This document shows, one piece after another, positions 1-13,200 of a stretch of DNA of 64,000 nt; position 1 is the first letter of the stretch; each line of letters begins with the position of its first letter. Made by a program: the position numbers and the translations under genes. The notes under the pieces were generated by a model, which had not been told where the DNA came from, made no database searches, and saw only the letters and a list, made by a program, of their open reading frames with translations. The DNA is from Dimorphilus gyrociliatus (Eukaryota; Annelida; Polychaeta; Dinophilidae), in NCBI GenBank assembly GCA_904063045.1, contig CAJFCJ010000004.1, positions 1,853,713 to 1,917,712 on the forward strand, in the 5' to 3' direction.

Positions 1-442
1 ATTTCTATTAAATCTTTATTTAAATAGTTAATACTCATATAAAATTACAGTTTTTTTTTTTATTATTGCAGTTTAAGCGTAGGTATCACCAGCAGCCCGT
101 TAACTGTCTAGGGTAAAGCTTAAACTGAAGGACATTCTACATTTAATCATAAAGAAACCTAGTTAAGAATTCCTGCTGACATAATCATTCTAAATAAGTG
201 GTTAAGGTATCGAGATCGCCAAGCAGCTAACGTTACAATTCTAAGAAGTGAAACACAGAGAGAAAACTTGAAACATTAGCAATTTCAATGATATACTATA
301 TAATCATTTAAAAGATTAGTTTATCTGTTAATTGTTTATTGTAATAATAAAAAAAATACTTCGTTTTTTGTCATGATTAGGTTAAAATAGTAAACATTAT
401 AAATCTAATGAGAACATAATATACTTGATAAAGATAAATTAC

Positions 443-539
443 CTTCTGCAATAATATCTTCAACAGTAACCACATATTTGCCAACGGTAAAGTTTGTCCC
501 GCTATAACCAGATTGAGGTTTGGAGATTATCTTCTTCAT
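443..539 (-). CDS. AAK1: First exon of AAK1/BMP2K-type (NAK family) Ser/Thr kinase, partial
   Basis: Only the first coding exon lies in the window. Read on the minus strand it starts with ATG at 539 and encodes 32 codons plus one base before a GT donor at 442. The peptide begins MKKIISKPQ and ends GKYVVTVEDIIAEG. This matches the start of the adaptor-associated kinases AAK1 and BMP2K: an MKK leader, a short glycine/serine spacer, then a (V)TV(D/E)E-(V/I)-(L/I)-AEG segment leading into the glycine loop of the kinase domain. These kinases phosphorylate clathrin adaptors during endocytosis. The rest must lie left of position 1, so intron 1 is at least 442 bp, long for this genome. Family assignment rests on one short exon. 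Confidence 0.6.
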
Positions 540-2158
540 TTTCAAGAAATTCTAATTTTCTAATATTAAAAATTGATTTAGATAGGCTGACTAAGAAAGA
601 TACACCCACGAGACGAAAATTATTGCTTTAATTCTTAAATGATACAATTGTATTCGAGTAAGAAGATATGTTTAAGCCGTAGCTTTCACAAAAATAGTCC
701 ATAATTTGTAATTACTACTGAAAATGAACTTTTTAGCGTTGATTATCACCTGAGTAATTCGACTTGTATGGCTTCTACAAATCTTCCGGCCATAGACGTA
801 AATGAGTGTTTTCGTAATAATAGATATTATTACTAGCGACATCTATCGACGCTATATGTCATTGCGTCTAAATAAATTGAATAGCTCAATAGATTCCTAC
901 TTTCGTTAAAAATTTATTTGTAAATAAACAAGCTATAATTTTAAATAGTTGATCGTGTAATAGAATTGTTCAATATAGCTATTTCAAGTATAAATATATA
1001 AAAAAACACTAGATGTCGCTTTAATAATATGGTTAATACCTAAATAATCTTCGTTGGTTCAAATATGACGTTAAAATAACATTTTATCAAGCGTTTTCAT
1101 AATACAAATGTTGACTAATAAAAAGTTTAAAATTTCCCTCTCGTCTCTGGGGGGTTTTTTATAAAATGTTACTGAAAGAGATGAATCATCATCTCCAAAG
1201 GAGAAAAATTTTTTGACAGACATTTCAAATAGATAGAATAAAAAGAGAAGAGATAAGACAACCATAAATGTTTATATATTTATTAATAATCAATGAAAAT
1301 ACCTTCTTTTTCTTTTTTCAGCTTTTCTATTGAAAAACCAATCAATACTTTGCAATAATCTGATCGATATTATCCCTTTTTATATATAGTGATAGTTGTG
1401 TCGATAAATATATAATTATCCACAATATATATATATATATACTGTATATATACTAGAAGAAGCAAATATAAACCTAAAATCGATTCAAGATGCTCTTATC
1501 CGCCATTAAGGTCTTAATAGTTTACGAAATTCACACATTAATGGTTTTTATCGTTTTGTAAAAATATGCTTACATTCTATGAAATCTAATTTCATTATTT
1601 AGGACATTTTTTACGTTTAGAATTTCATTTCATTTGTCTAGTTTCTTTTTTCTTTATATTTCCCGCCAAAAAATATTAATTTGCATAAAAAAGAACTTGA
1701 GATAATATTCAATTATAATTATTTCTACTAAATTTTAATTTAATAATGACTATGCTTAAGAGGTAGTATTTTAAAAAAGAGTGCCAAAGAATTTTTGAAA
1801 CCTATGCTATAGTTCAAGGTCATTTGGTCAGCATCTCTTCCATTTACTCTTAGAAATAGCACTACCGAATATCGATCAATGGTAAAATTCTCGCTTAGAT
1901 AAACTATTAAAGGAAATAGGTAAAAATAATTTTAAATAGACAAAAGCAAAGAAAACAACTTTACGTAATTAATACTTTTATTCATAAAGCAAACTTAAAT
2001 ATAAAATATATTATATTCTGAAAAAATATAAATGGGCCTATTAACTTATTAAAGATTTCCACGTAAAATTATATGTAAAAACGTTTTAAAAGCTGTTTCC
2101 TTTATTTATTCCAGCTAAAAAAAGAATTTTATACCTAATCAATAAGTATTTATTGAAG
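540..2158. other. Intergenic region, no gene seen
   Basis: About 1.6 kb of AT-rich sequence between the kinase 5' end (minus) and QSOX (plus). It would hold both promoters. I see a TA-rich patch near 1420-1455 and no convincing coding segment; an open frame on the minus strand at 1071-1265 has no recognisable content. Confidence 0.5.
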
Positions 2159-4458
2159 ATGGAAGATCGTAGAATTTTTTCGCTTCTTAACATTATTCTA
2201 TTTTGTATGCCGGCTTTAAACGCTCGAATTCATCATCCTGTAACAGTTGATACTGTTTTATTTGATCCGAAGAAGGGTGTTGAAATTTTGGAAGCATCCA
2301 ACTTTACTGAAGTTGTTTTTAACTCCAAATTTAATCGTGTTGTCGTCTTCTATCAGGCGACCTGTGGAACTTGTAAGAAATTTGCTCCAGTTTTCCAAAA
2401 GTTATCAGATTATTGCAAAGAATGGGATCAGCTAGTTAAATTTAGTTCGGTTGCTTGTTCTAATATAAAAAATAAGCCTATATGTCAACGTTTTGGAATT
2501 GTGAGAGTGCCGACACTCCTCTTCTTTCATAAAGATTTTTCCGGAAAAGAGAAACCTATAGATATTCAATCAGGTAAAGATGTCATGCTGGGAAATATTG
2601 CTAGGTCATTGGCGAATTACTATCAGAGAAAGCAGGATTCGTTATCCGACTGGCCAAATCTATTACCTTTAAAGAGTAAGTATTAACAGAGTGGATACGC
2701 TATATATTTAAAAAATAGAGATTAGATATATTTTCTTTATGTAATTACTCCCTAGCTAAATACTGTTTGGAAGATCAAACTAATTAAGAATCGATATACA
2801 AATAGTATAATTATAAACCATTAAGTTAAACTAGCAATAAGAATACTTAAAAATAACGGCATTTAAATATTGTATTACACCTCTCATACTTAAAAAGAAT
2901 TATAAAAGATGCCAGAGAACGAATGTAAAATTTTAGCAGTTTATACTCTGCATAGTGTATAAAAGAATTATATATGTTTTATATATAAATCTGCTCTGGC
3001 GATGCCTACATTTTTCTACTGAATGTGCCACACAAGAATTTACAGCATTTTTCCTTCTCTCTCTCTCTTTTTTTCTTTTTACTTAGGCCTTTTTCACTTT
3101 TTATTGGGAGAATAAACTCTCATTTACTCTATTAGCCACTTCCTTTTTAATTTTTCTTTTGACTTATTACAGATGACGAATTTCGTAACGAATGTAAGAA
3201 GCATCCTAAAATGTTTATTATCATTACTAATGATCAATCGGAAAAGAGAGTTGGTCCTCTAGCTGTGCTAAATAGCGTCAAGATGAAAAATGCTCACGTT
3301 AGATGGATGCATGACTATGATGCACAATTCCTTAAATTTGAAAATCATCCCAGTTTATTACAAACAAATACTGATTGTACTGAAACTACTTTACTATCAT
3401 CGAAGCAGAGAAACGATTTTAATAAACTGATAGCCGATAAAGTTGATTATAAGACAGATAATTTATTTGCACCTATTGACGGAAAGATAATTATGGAACC
3501 CTCAAAAAAGCCAGTTATTGGCAAGCCGATCATCCCAAATGGTCTACATGAACAAGATTTAGAGTCGAGCTTGTATCATACACTTTGGCAAGAAATTTCC
3601 AGGCTGAAACACTTAAATGCATCTAGCCTTAATATTGCTAAGAGATATATAAAAAGTTTAATGTATGTTCCTTACCGTAAACAAGTATTAAAATTTTTGG
3701 GCGAAATTGATTCAGAACTAAGCGAATATTCTACCATTTCTACGGATCACTTTACTCAAATTCTTGAAAAAAATCTTCACTCTAAATCATACGTTCCAAA
3801 AAGAATAGTTTGGGCAGGATGCTCTGGTTTGTTTATTCATATTCTATGTTCTGTATATTGTTTACATAACACTGATTTTCTAACATAAACCGATACATTT
3901 TTAACCCATTATCTGACTATTGCAGGAAGCAAACCTGAATTTAGAGGATATCCTTGTTCTTTATGGATGACCTTTCACGCTATGACGATTGGAGGTTTAA
4001 ATAAGACGGATGTTGCACAAATTGTGAGAAATATACGAGATTACGTTGTAAACTTTTTCTCTTGTACAAAGTGCGCCCAAAATTTTGAGAAGGAAACAGC
4101 AGACTTGGATAAATCTATTGGTAAGACTGATAAAGATGCAGTACTCTACTTATGGAGAATTCATAACCACGTTAATGAGAGATTAAGTAAAGAAAAAGAT
4201 TCTCTAGTGGATCCACGACATCCTAAACTTCAATTCCCTGGCAAAACACTGTGCAAAGAATGCCGTATTGATGACAATGCTGATACTTTTAAAGAAGATG
4301 TAGTATTTAATTTTTTGCAAGACTTCTATGGAGAAGTCATTAGTAACAGAGCATCAATTAACTACGGAAAAGCAACTAATAACAAAGCATCATTTAATAC
4401 GGCATGGTTTACAAACATACTTGGCGTAATCGTACTACTTTTCTTAACCAATCTTTAG
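2159..4458 (+). CDS. QSOX1: QSOX-family sulfhydryl oxidase (thioredoxin + ERV/ALR domains)
   Basis: Three coding exons: 2159-2675, 3173-3826, 3926-4458, giving 567 residues. The start is the ATG at 2159; an upstream in-frame TTG was not used. A signal peptide (about residues 5-22) is followed by a thioredoxin domain with a CGTC redox pair (C69, C72). A second thioredoxin-like region without a CxxC comes next, then a helical region, then the ERV/ALR FAD domain from about residue 391, beginning GSKPEFRGYPCSLW. The domain has the proximal CTKC pair (C437, C440), the HNHVN flavin-site motif, and a distal CKEC pair (C500, C503). A C-terminal hydrophobic helix anchors it. The enzyme makes disulfides in secreted proteins and passes electrons to O2 in the ER/Golgi. 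The CGTC active site differs from the usual CGHC/CGAC. Identification is secure; QSOX1 versus QSOX2 cannot be told. Confidence 0.93.
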
Positions 4459-5129
4459 ATGAGTTTAAATTCATGATGAGCCATTGTATAGTTACATCTG
4501 TCATGCATTTCCTATTTAGTATAGTTTGCAGTGTGAACTCCTAATAGTTTTTAATACTCTTTTTCTTCATGCAAAGAATGAATTAAGAGGGATTAGCCGT
4601 CATAAAGTTTCATGTTTTATTTCCAATAGCAGGCTTATTCATATGAAATCCAAAAGGCAATGACAAAACTAAAACAATTTAACTCTAAATTTAGTTGAGT
4701 TATATTTATAGTCTACATCTAAAATTACAGATGATTACTTATAGTGTACAATACTATTGGATTTCGCTAGGTACTGTACACATTTATAAATATACATAAT
4801 ACATTTGTATTGATATATACTGTATATATATATATACATTTAAAGTGTATATCTTGTATTATTCGGTTTTATATAGTATTTTTTCTCTGTATTCCTTCCA
4901 TCAAACAAATTAAGACAAGAAAATTGCACTAAACATTCAAATTTATATATATATATATATATCATAACAAACGGTAACATTGTTCAAATATTCTTTTTCA
5001 TAACAAATTTGCAATTGTTCTTCTCATGCAAAACTAAAAAATACATTAACGCAAACATTGCATTTCTTACTTGAACAGCAAAGTTAAAATTGTAAAATTT
5101 ATCTCTTTTCTAGTGTTTTTGAATTGAAT
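4459..5129. other. Convergent intergenic region with TA repeat
   Basis: The 3' flanks of QSOX (+) and the GalNAc-transferase (-) meet here. A (TA)n run lies at about 4942-4962 and another TA-rich stretch near 4805-4845. No coding segment is seen. Confidence 0.5.
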
Positions 5130-7060
5130 TTACTCATTTCTCATTGGTTCTGCGTGCCTTTCATCAAAGTTATAATTCCAATCTAATTTATAAGTCCATC
5201 TCCAATTTTGAAAGGGATCTCTAATATTACACCGTGATAATTGTACCATTTGCTCCTTATAATGAACTCTGTGAACGTTTGTTACTTGAACAGCGCACAT
5301 TCTTTGTCTAGCTCCATGCGCATTTGTAAATTCAACACCTAATTGTCCAGTATAATAGCCATTGTGATTCATTCTCCAAATTTCTTCGTTTGGAGATGGT
5401 TCTTCGTCACTTAGGTACAGCAACCATAACTTTTTGTCTACTCTGACAAATTTTGATCCAATGAAAATATGACCTTTTACATTCATAGAAAGTTCATTCT
5501 GTGGCACTATTCTATGGAAGAAGCAAAAATATGTTATTCCAATAAAACCGCTGGGCTTGGGGAACCAACAGGCCTCCGATTTTACACTAAAGATTTCACC
5601 ATGATAAAGAGAGTAATCAGGAGGCGTAGGCATTTCAGGAATAATGTTTTCTAAGTACCAGCGAAAAGATTTACATTTCAAGTCCCTTCTTAATTTTTTC
5701 CTAGTTTGTAAACTCTGCTTTTCCTTCCTCGTTAGAAATGTCCTTTTTGGTACCCAAGCGTAGGAGATTGCGTAAAAATACTTGGCATAGTCATCCATCC
5801 AAGTTTCCGCCATTCTCATTAAGTTTTTTTGTACAATTTTCTCTCTATCCCCATCAAACTTATAGGAAAATGGTTTAAAAGTGTGAGCAACTCTAGAGCA
5901 AGGATGAGTTAAAACTTGACCGTGACATTGCCAAACTCTCCAAGCTAATTCAATATTTTCACCACCCCATATTTTCATATCATCGTCAAATGTACCAATA
6001 TGGTTAAAATAAGATTTTAAAACTCCAAAAGCACAACCTACTAATGTTGGAGTTCTAAACGGTAGGGAATCTGGTACAACACCAAGCTTCTCAGCTTCTA
6101 TTGTTACCCTTTGATTCTCATGTTCAGGCATCTCCATCCATGTATAACGAAGATCCCAACTAAAACCACCCCTTGGAACTATATTATTGCCGCCTTTATA
6201 TTCTATAGTTTGAGCATCAATTTGATCGACTTCTGGTTGAATTACAGTTCTGGGGTTTTTGATAACTTCCTAAAAAAAAAGGAATTTCATGAAGGAAATT
6301 ATAACGTATAATTGTAATTTCACCTGTAGTAGAGGTTGTAACCAATCAACATTTGCCTCAGTATGAGCATCTTGAAAGAACACAAAATCTCCAGTGGCCT
6401 CATGAAATCCAATTAATCTCGCTCTAATTAATCCTTCTCTCTGTGTGGTTTGTAATAATTTTACCTTTGGAAGATATCCAACATATTTTTCAAGATATTT
6501 CTGTTTTAAATGAAAATAGAACAATTAACAAACAATAAAGGAATTGAAATTGAATGCTTTAAAATTACTTTCAGATCTTTGTTAGAGCTATGATCATTAA
6601 CAAGTATAATCTCTTCTAATAATTCATCTGGAGTTCTTGACAATATTGAATGAACAGTTCTTAACAACATTGACAAGGCTTCGTTATAGAAGATGATAAT
6701 GACACTGGTTTTAGGCATTTTGGAGATGTCGTACACAATTTTATCACAACTTTGGGGTCTCGTGTCTGGAATTTCTCTTTCCAAGGGTATTTTTTCGCTT
6801 AAAGTGACATTTAAGTTATATACATGATCGGGTGGTCTATTTGGATTGACAAACATAATCCTTTGTAATTCTTTCAACTTTAATCTTCGAAGTTTGTTTA
6901 ATGAGGATTCCTGATCTGGTCGAAATCTTCTCTTTATATTCTCCATTTTAACGGGAGATTCAAAGTCACGATTTAAAGCAATCATAAGGAAAAATGTAGT
7001 ACATGCTGAAAGAGCAAAAACTTGAAGAATTAAGCGTACTATCCAACGAGGACGGAACAT
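5130..7060 (-). CDS. Polypeptide N-acetylgalactosaminyltransferase (GT27)
   Basis: Three exons on the minus strand: 7060-6569, 6500-6324 and 6269-5130, giving 602 residues. The start is ATG 7060; the frame is open further upstream but only from a GTG. The layout is that of a type II Golgi enzyme: a short cytosolic end (MFRPRW), a signal anchor at about residues 8-27, a stem, then the GT-A catalytic domain. The metal-binding DxH is DAH at 208-210, followed by the family hallmark WGGEN at 324-328 and RVWQC. A third metal/substrate region reads RVAHTFK (H352). A C-terminal ricin-type lectin domain ends with a QxW-like FQNWRW. The enzyme starts mucin-type O-glycosylation by moving GalNAc from UDP-GalNAc to Ser/Thr. 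DAHTE replaces the common DAHCE, and the sequence is somewhat divergent, so the paralogue number is not assigned. Confidence 0.92.
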
Positions 7061-7479
7061 AACTTCTTCGTTGATGAGATTCAAGAAAATTATAAGCCAA
7101 AAGTGTGTAAGAGAAGTAAAACAGAAGAAAAAGCTGACGAGAAATTGTATTCGTGTGATCACGAGCCGGGCATTTTAGATCTACTCTCAGGGGCGGTCTA
7201 ATATTGAACAGCAAGCCAAATTCACGAAGCATGAAACTGTTTAACCTCGCAGATGGCGTTTTAGAAAATAATCGTGAGCAATACTAAAAATATTCAAGGG
7301 CGCCATCTTCAAGGATATATTGACATAGTTTTGCAGCAGATCGTTTCGAACCAATATTATTAATATTTCTAGTAGAGATATCAGAAGATTGTAGGATCCT
7401 TATCGAGAATATTAACAATAGTATAAATAATAAGCCAATCTAGTTGTCTAATTTTTCGAAAAATAACTGACAGAGCGAA
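7061..7479. promoter_or_regulatory. Divergent promoter between GalNAc-transferase and DUF885 peptidase
   Basis: This 419-bp gap separates two start codons pointing away from each other. It contains an inverted pair of the same octamer: AGATGGCG at 7251-7258 and CGCCATCT at 7301-7308. The core resembles the YY1 site (AAGATGGCGGC) often found at TATA-less housekeeping promoters. Presence of the motifs is read directly; a role in transcription is inferred. Confidence 0.4.
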
Positions 7480-9324
7480 ATGTCTAATAATACTGAATTG
7501 GTTAAGCTATTCGACGATTTTTGGCAATGGAGAATGAAAGAGTTTCCAGAATTTTCAAGCTTATGTGGCTTTAAGAAATACGACAATAAATTAGATGACT
7601 TTTCATTACAATCATTTGACAAGAAGGCGGCAGAGGCTAGTGAATTTTTGGTCAAAGCAAATACAATAAAGCAGAGTCTAGACTTAAATTTTGATGATGA
7701 AATGAATCTATTACTATTCGAAGAGCAGCTAAAATGTTATATTAACGGTCATAAATACAAGATGTTGGTATAATTTACACAATAACAATATGATTTATGA
7801 TTATATTATATAATGTTGCAATTTAGGTATTTAATGCCAGTTAATTTCATGGAAAATGTTGTTGCCGATTTTCAACAGCTAAGTACTTGGACTACTTTCG
7901 CTGTCGAAGAGGATTTTAAAAATTATATAGAAAGACTAAAGGCTTTCCCTACAAAGGTATTAGCATAAATAAGAAATCAATAAGATTTATAAACCTACTT
8001 TGACTTTAATTGTTTAAAGCTTGAACAAGTAATTGGTCTTTTAGAAGAGGGTATTAAAACTGGAATTGTAAGTCATCATAGTTCATTGATGGGTGTTTGC
8101 GATAATATTGAAAAAGTTATTAATTCAAAACCAACCGATAATTTCTTCTATCAACCTCTTAAGGCATGCACCAGTCAAACAATAATTCAATCCGCTATAG
8201 ATTGTATTTGTAATGATATTCAACCAGCTCTAGAGAAATTTCAATCTTATCTGCAAAACGTCTACTTGAAAAATACTAGAAAAGAAGAGGGTATTCGTTC
8301 ACTGCCCAACGGGAAAGAAATATATCAAGCTTGTATAGATTTTCATTTAACTGATACCAATGTCCACACTGCTGAGGAACTCCACCAAATAGGATTAGAG
8401 GAGATTGAAAAGATTAAAATGAGAATGGACGCCATTATGAAGAAAGCAAATTTTCAGGGAAATTTCAAGGAATTTTTGCATTTTTTGAGGAATAATAGTC
8501 AATTTTATTTTGAATCTTCGGAAGAAACGCTAGCGGAGTACAAAAGAATTACATTTGACGTTATTAGGCCTAAACTAGAACTATTGTTCAAAAATATTCC
8601 CAAATCTAATCTTACTGTTGATATGACTCCCAGCAGCAAGCCGGATGCGGCTGTGGCTTTTTATTCTGCCGGAACACCCGATGGATCCCGTCCTGGGACT
8701 GTCTACGTAAATGTCAGAAATCCAAAGATGTTAGGGTCTTATGAGATGACAACTTTAGCCCTGCATGAAGGAGAACCTGGACATCATTTTCAAACAATGT
8801 ACTCTGCTGAAATGACAGATGAGCCTCAGTTCAAGTTAAACATGGAGGATATGAACTACTTTATGGCTCCTGCAAGATTCCCTATTTGTACAGGTTTTAT
8901 GGAGGGTTGGGGTTTGTATTGCGAAAGCCTTGGATATGAAATGGGCTTATACAATAATCCCTATGATGAATATGGTTGCTTATCCTTTGATGCTCACCGA
9001 ATTTGCAGATTGGTTGTTGATACTGGGTTGCATGTGCTCGGTTGGACTGAAGAAAAAGCTGTCCAGTACATCCTTGACAACACCGCTATTACAGAAAAAT
9101 TTGCCATTAACGAGGTTCGAAGATATATAAGTCTTCCAGGACAAGCGCTGGCTTATAAATTTGGTCAAATGAAAATAAGAGCGCTGAGGCAACTTATGAA
9201 AGACAAACTACAAGAAAAGTACGATATTAAAGATTTTCATGAATTGGTTTTGAAATGTGGATGTACGTCGCTGTCCGTATTAGAAAAAGTAGTAAACAAC
9301 AAAATTCGAGAAATATCTGAATAG
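7480..9324 (+). CDS. DUF885-family zinc metallopeptidase-like protein
   Basis: Three exons, 7480-7763, 7827-7956 and 8020-9324, give 572 residues. The donor after 7763 (AT|GTTGGT) was chosen because it restores the conserved YKMYLMPVN segment in frame; the later GT at 7767 would hit a stop. Family hallmarks are an extended gluzincin-like zinc site, LHEGEPGHHFQ (H387, E388, H393, H394), and a downstream FMEGWGLYCE (glutamate near 433) that would supply the third ligand. DUF885 proteins are common in bacteria and scattered in animals, and are predicted peptidases of poorly known substrate. No signal peptide or membrane segment is seen, so a cytosolic location is likely. Family assignment is firm, function is not. 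Confidence 0.88.
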
Positions 9325-9411
9325 TGTATTATATCACATGTTGATAGAACTAAATAATTACCAGAAACCTTTATTTAACTGCAAAAATTACACGACATAT
9401 AACATGACAAG

Positions 9412-9452
9412 ATATAATAATAATGATAATAATAATAATAATAATAATAATA
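9412..9452. repeat. AAT/TAA trinucleotide microsatellite
   Basis: Near-continuous AAT units with one G interruption (AATGAT) just downstream of the DUF885 stop codon, in its probable 3' UTR. Likely length-variable. Confidence 0.9.
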
Positions 9453-9954
9453 TTAAGTTCAGTTACTGTTCAATCGGTCAAAGAAATAACAAACAAACAC
9501 GATGCCGAAACTTCGACCAAAACCCCCCGGGGCTGCTGATCATCTAAAGTGTAACGTTAATACAATCAAAGCATAAAAAATTAAAATGTCATAATTAATG
9601 CGAAATGTGTAAAAAATACATGCTTATATAAACATTATCGGCGAAAATGCAATGTATATATATATATATAAAATGTATAAAACATTATTATACAAAATGG
9701 GCAACATTTATGGAAATCTCTTACCATACGGCCCTTTTTTTGCTGCTCTTTGCCGACTACTGTAAGCAAGTTTAATTCAAAAAACATACATGTAATAATA
9801 TGTCCATGTAAAGATTAACGTTTTAATAATTTCGATGAACTTTAAGTGAGAAGAAAAGAATTCGGCCTCACCCCAACCGTTATCAAACCCATTAAGCAAA
9901 AGAAAAAAAAACAATCAAACAAAAAAGAATACATGTAATTAATGTAATATGTAT

Positions 9955-10005
9955 AGTATATATATATATAAAAAAAATATATATATATGTATATATATAT
10001 ATATT
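9955..10005. repeat. TA dinucleotide microsatellite, interrupted by an A run
   Basis: Alternating TA for about 50 bp, broken by seven As and a single G. Similar but shorter TA tracts recur at 4942-4962, 18483-18505 and 38217-38240, all in introns or intergenic DNA. A separate (ATA)n run sits in an intron at 55922-55945. Confidence 0.85.
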
Positions 10006-10254
10006 GTAAATATAGACAACTATTATAATACACAAGGAAAACAATTAAAAAGTTCCGTATTCGTATAATGCATAACATATCAAATTTTTATCATCATCAA
10101 GATTCGATGAAGTAGTCCCGATTCTGCAGATATAACAACAAATTCGACGACGCATCGCGCAAAATATTTCGGTACATATTTACAAATGAACCTTATCTTT
10201 TATCTTACTTACCTTGAGATAAAGCCAAACTCACCTAATTTAAATAAATCTAAT

Positions 10255-13200
10255 TTAGGTTGACGGGTGTGGCTGAGGAGCAGTTGCAGCTCCTGGTTGA
10301 GATCCTCTTGCCTGAGCCAAAATCATGTCTGCGTGATAGTGCATTCCTTGTTGCCTATAATAATCGGCCCATGCTGCGCTGTAATCGGGTTGGCCAGTTT
10401 GAGGGTTCACTGCTTGGATAAAATTATGTAAACTAAAAGCGCAAGAAATAATCCTCTTACTTTGTGGTGCTAAATTTGACGATTGCGTCGACGGAACTTG
10501 CTGCTGGCCCTGCTGTGGCTGTTGCTGTTGACCTTGATAATATTGGCTATAATAAGCGGCCCATGCAGCCTGTTGATTAGGGTCTTGTTTACTTGGATCG
10601 GTTCCTGTCTGTTGCCAGTTTCCAGCAGCAGCAGCCGCCGCAGCAGAAGATCCATAAGCGTTATTCCAATTTGCTTGTTGTTGTTGTTGTTGCTGCTGCT
10701 GTTGTTGTTGGCCGTAGGCTTGTCCATATCCGGCGTTTTGGTACGCAGGCTGCTGATAACCAGAAGATCCTCCATACGAATTAGAAAATTGCTCTCTAGG
10801 GGGGGCTTGAATACCAGCTTTTTCGCTTATCAACTGTACCGCATGATAACACTGGTCAGGAGTCCCCTTTATCGTAAACTCCCTTTGGTCCGCGGTTTGA
10901 AGTTGATTTCTCTTTAATTCTATGTGGGCATTCGATATCCGGCACAAATCTTGAACGGTTTGTCCACCTGTCGCAATAGTATACTACGTTAGAAATGGAA
11001 AGAAATATTCCCAACGTTGTCGTTTCTCTATTCCTATATTAGTATGGCACTCTTATTACACCAGACATCTTTTATGATGTTAGGCTCTAGCGAGTGCAAA
11101 TATATTAAAAAAATTATCTAAAATTACCTTTTCCTATAACTAATCCACATTTTTCACGTGGGACAGAAAACGTATGTTCTACTTGAGACTGAGAAGGGGA
11201 TCCATAACCGCCAGATACTGAGTTTCCTCCTCCATTGAAATTTGGCATTTGTCCACCCTGTAGCAAAGTCTACTATCAAACGCTGTTTTAAATATTCATA
11301 CAGTGCTAGCGAAATCGATGCATTTATCTAGCACCTCATTTACTTAGCGTACAAAGACAATTAAAGCACACTTATAATAAAGTGCATGGTATTAATTATA
11401 GTATTAATCCATATGCTTCACTTACCGCACTAGTAATTAATTCGCTGATCATCTGAGCTGCTTGCTGTGCTTTTTCTGGTGGACCACTAATCGTACAAAC
11501 TCGGTCCGGTGATGAATTATCATCGGGCACAAACTGAACCTTTGCTCCAGTCTCCAATTGTATTTTTCTTATCATTTCTCCACTTTTACCAATGACTATA
11601 CCAACCATAGCTCTAGGTACTGATACTTCTAGCGGTCGGGTCATGCCACCTCCATAGGCATTCGGAGCATAAGCGTCTTTATCGGCCATTAACTTTCTAA
11701 CGGCTTCCATTGCTTGGGCGCATCTTTGGGGATCGCCAGTTATTCGAAGAGGTTTATCATCCGCCGTCGGCACATTTGACTCTTGTATCATGACCATTTT
11801 TACCTTGTGAAATTCTTGAAGGTTTTTAATAGTTTCTCCTCCTTTTCCTATGACAAGACCGACTTTATGACCTGGAATCATCAACTCTTGCATAGCTTGT
11901 CCAGTTTCTAATGGCTCTGGCAAACCGCTTCCTTTTTCGATGTAACTTTGAATCATTGCCTTAGCTTGACTGAAAGGCATAAATCAATATAATAAATTTC
12001 TTGAAGCAATTCTGTTATATAGAAATTGTTCTACTGCGAGGAAAGGTTATCAGATAAAAGCAGTCGTAATCACACGAACACAATTGCTAATCCTACCAAC
12101 AGAGTATTGGTAAAACAGACAAGAATATTGTCAGATGACACGCATCATATCATCAGTATATTTTATACAGGCTCATGTTTGCGATAAAGTTACTCACTCG
12201 ATAGAGCTTTTTGGACCGGTGATGATACATGGCCGATCTGGCTTTCCAGCAGCGTCGGGAGAAAATTGCACTTTGCAACCGGTTTCAGCTTGTATTTGCA
12301 TAATATGTTCACCTCCTTTTCCAATTACTGAATAAGGTAAACATAAGAATTTTTCAACGAAATATTGACCGGTCATACTCACTTAAACCAACTAGTCTAT
12401 CAGGAACAGAGTAATTTTCTGTAACTTGTGTAAGTTGTGACGGTACCGCTGGTACTCCCATCATAGAATTGTTGGTTGGATTTCCTAATTTTTGGTTAAT
12501 TTGTGCTGCAGCGGCGGCAGCAGCTTGAAGAGCCGGGTTTGTGGCGTCCATTCCAGCTATTCGAAGGACATTAAAATATTAACACACTCCGAATTAAAAA
12601 TTTAGAACTTACATTCTGATGCTACTTTTTTGGGTGCAGGTTCTTGTTTGTCGGAATCTTCGTGTGGTCGTTTTATAGCAGTATCAAGTTCTTTTTTCTG
12701 TTTGACTGCTTGAGCTGCCTGTTACGAAAAAAATTCATATTGAGATTTTGTTGCTAATTGACTTGAGTGACAACTTCGATAAGAGTAATACAAAATATTT
12801 CACCTAATTGCTCAAATGTAATTAAAAAGCATGGCTAGCCTATTACAAGGCCAATCACAATAAAATAACAATCTAAACAGTTAAGAATTTGAAATTAAAA
12901 CAGAAATTCGATTCTGTTACTAAATGAAACCTTATAATACTGTCTTTTTTGTGTACGATAGTCAATTAAACTTACTTTTTGATGGTAGGTTAACAAACTT
13001 GCTTCTATAAATAAAACTTTTGCTTTAAGTAAATAAACTTAATTGTTCAAAATTTTTTATGAAATAATTTTACATCTTAATTATTATCTACACAAGGTAA
13101 TATATATTAGATAACAACACGTGGTGTCTAATTTCCGATACATAAATGCTTACCTCAATTGAAAGTAATTATGTAACTTTAGTAACTTTATAATACTTCT

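Larger units (their letters stand above)
9325..10254. other. Convergent intergenic region rich in simple repeats
   Basis: The 3' flanks of the DUF885 gene (+) and the FUBP-like gene (-) meet here. It contains a trinucleotide AAT/TAA array and long TA runs (listed separately) plus a short GC-rich patch around 9520-9536 ending in CCCCCCGGGG. The minus-strand 3' UTR of the FUBP-like gene probably occupies the right side. Confidence 0.45.

Noticed and set aside
60-442. Second exon of the AAK1-like kinase left of 442
   Set aside because: No minus-strand segment there resembles the glycine-loop or VAIK region; it is treated as intron.
1071-1265. 64-codon minus-strand open frame upstream of QSOX
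   Set aside because: AT-driven hydrophobic composition, no domain, no splice partners; probably chance.
9955-10005. TA array considered as an origin or regulatory element
   Set aside because: Simple TA microsatellites of this sort are scattered in many introns and gaps here; nothing distinguishes this one.
10483-10917. Plus-strand Leu-rich open frame over the FUBP-like gene
   Set aside because: Mirror of CAG/CAA and GCA repeats; the minus-strand frame encodes recognised KH and tyrosine motifs.
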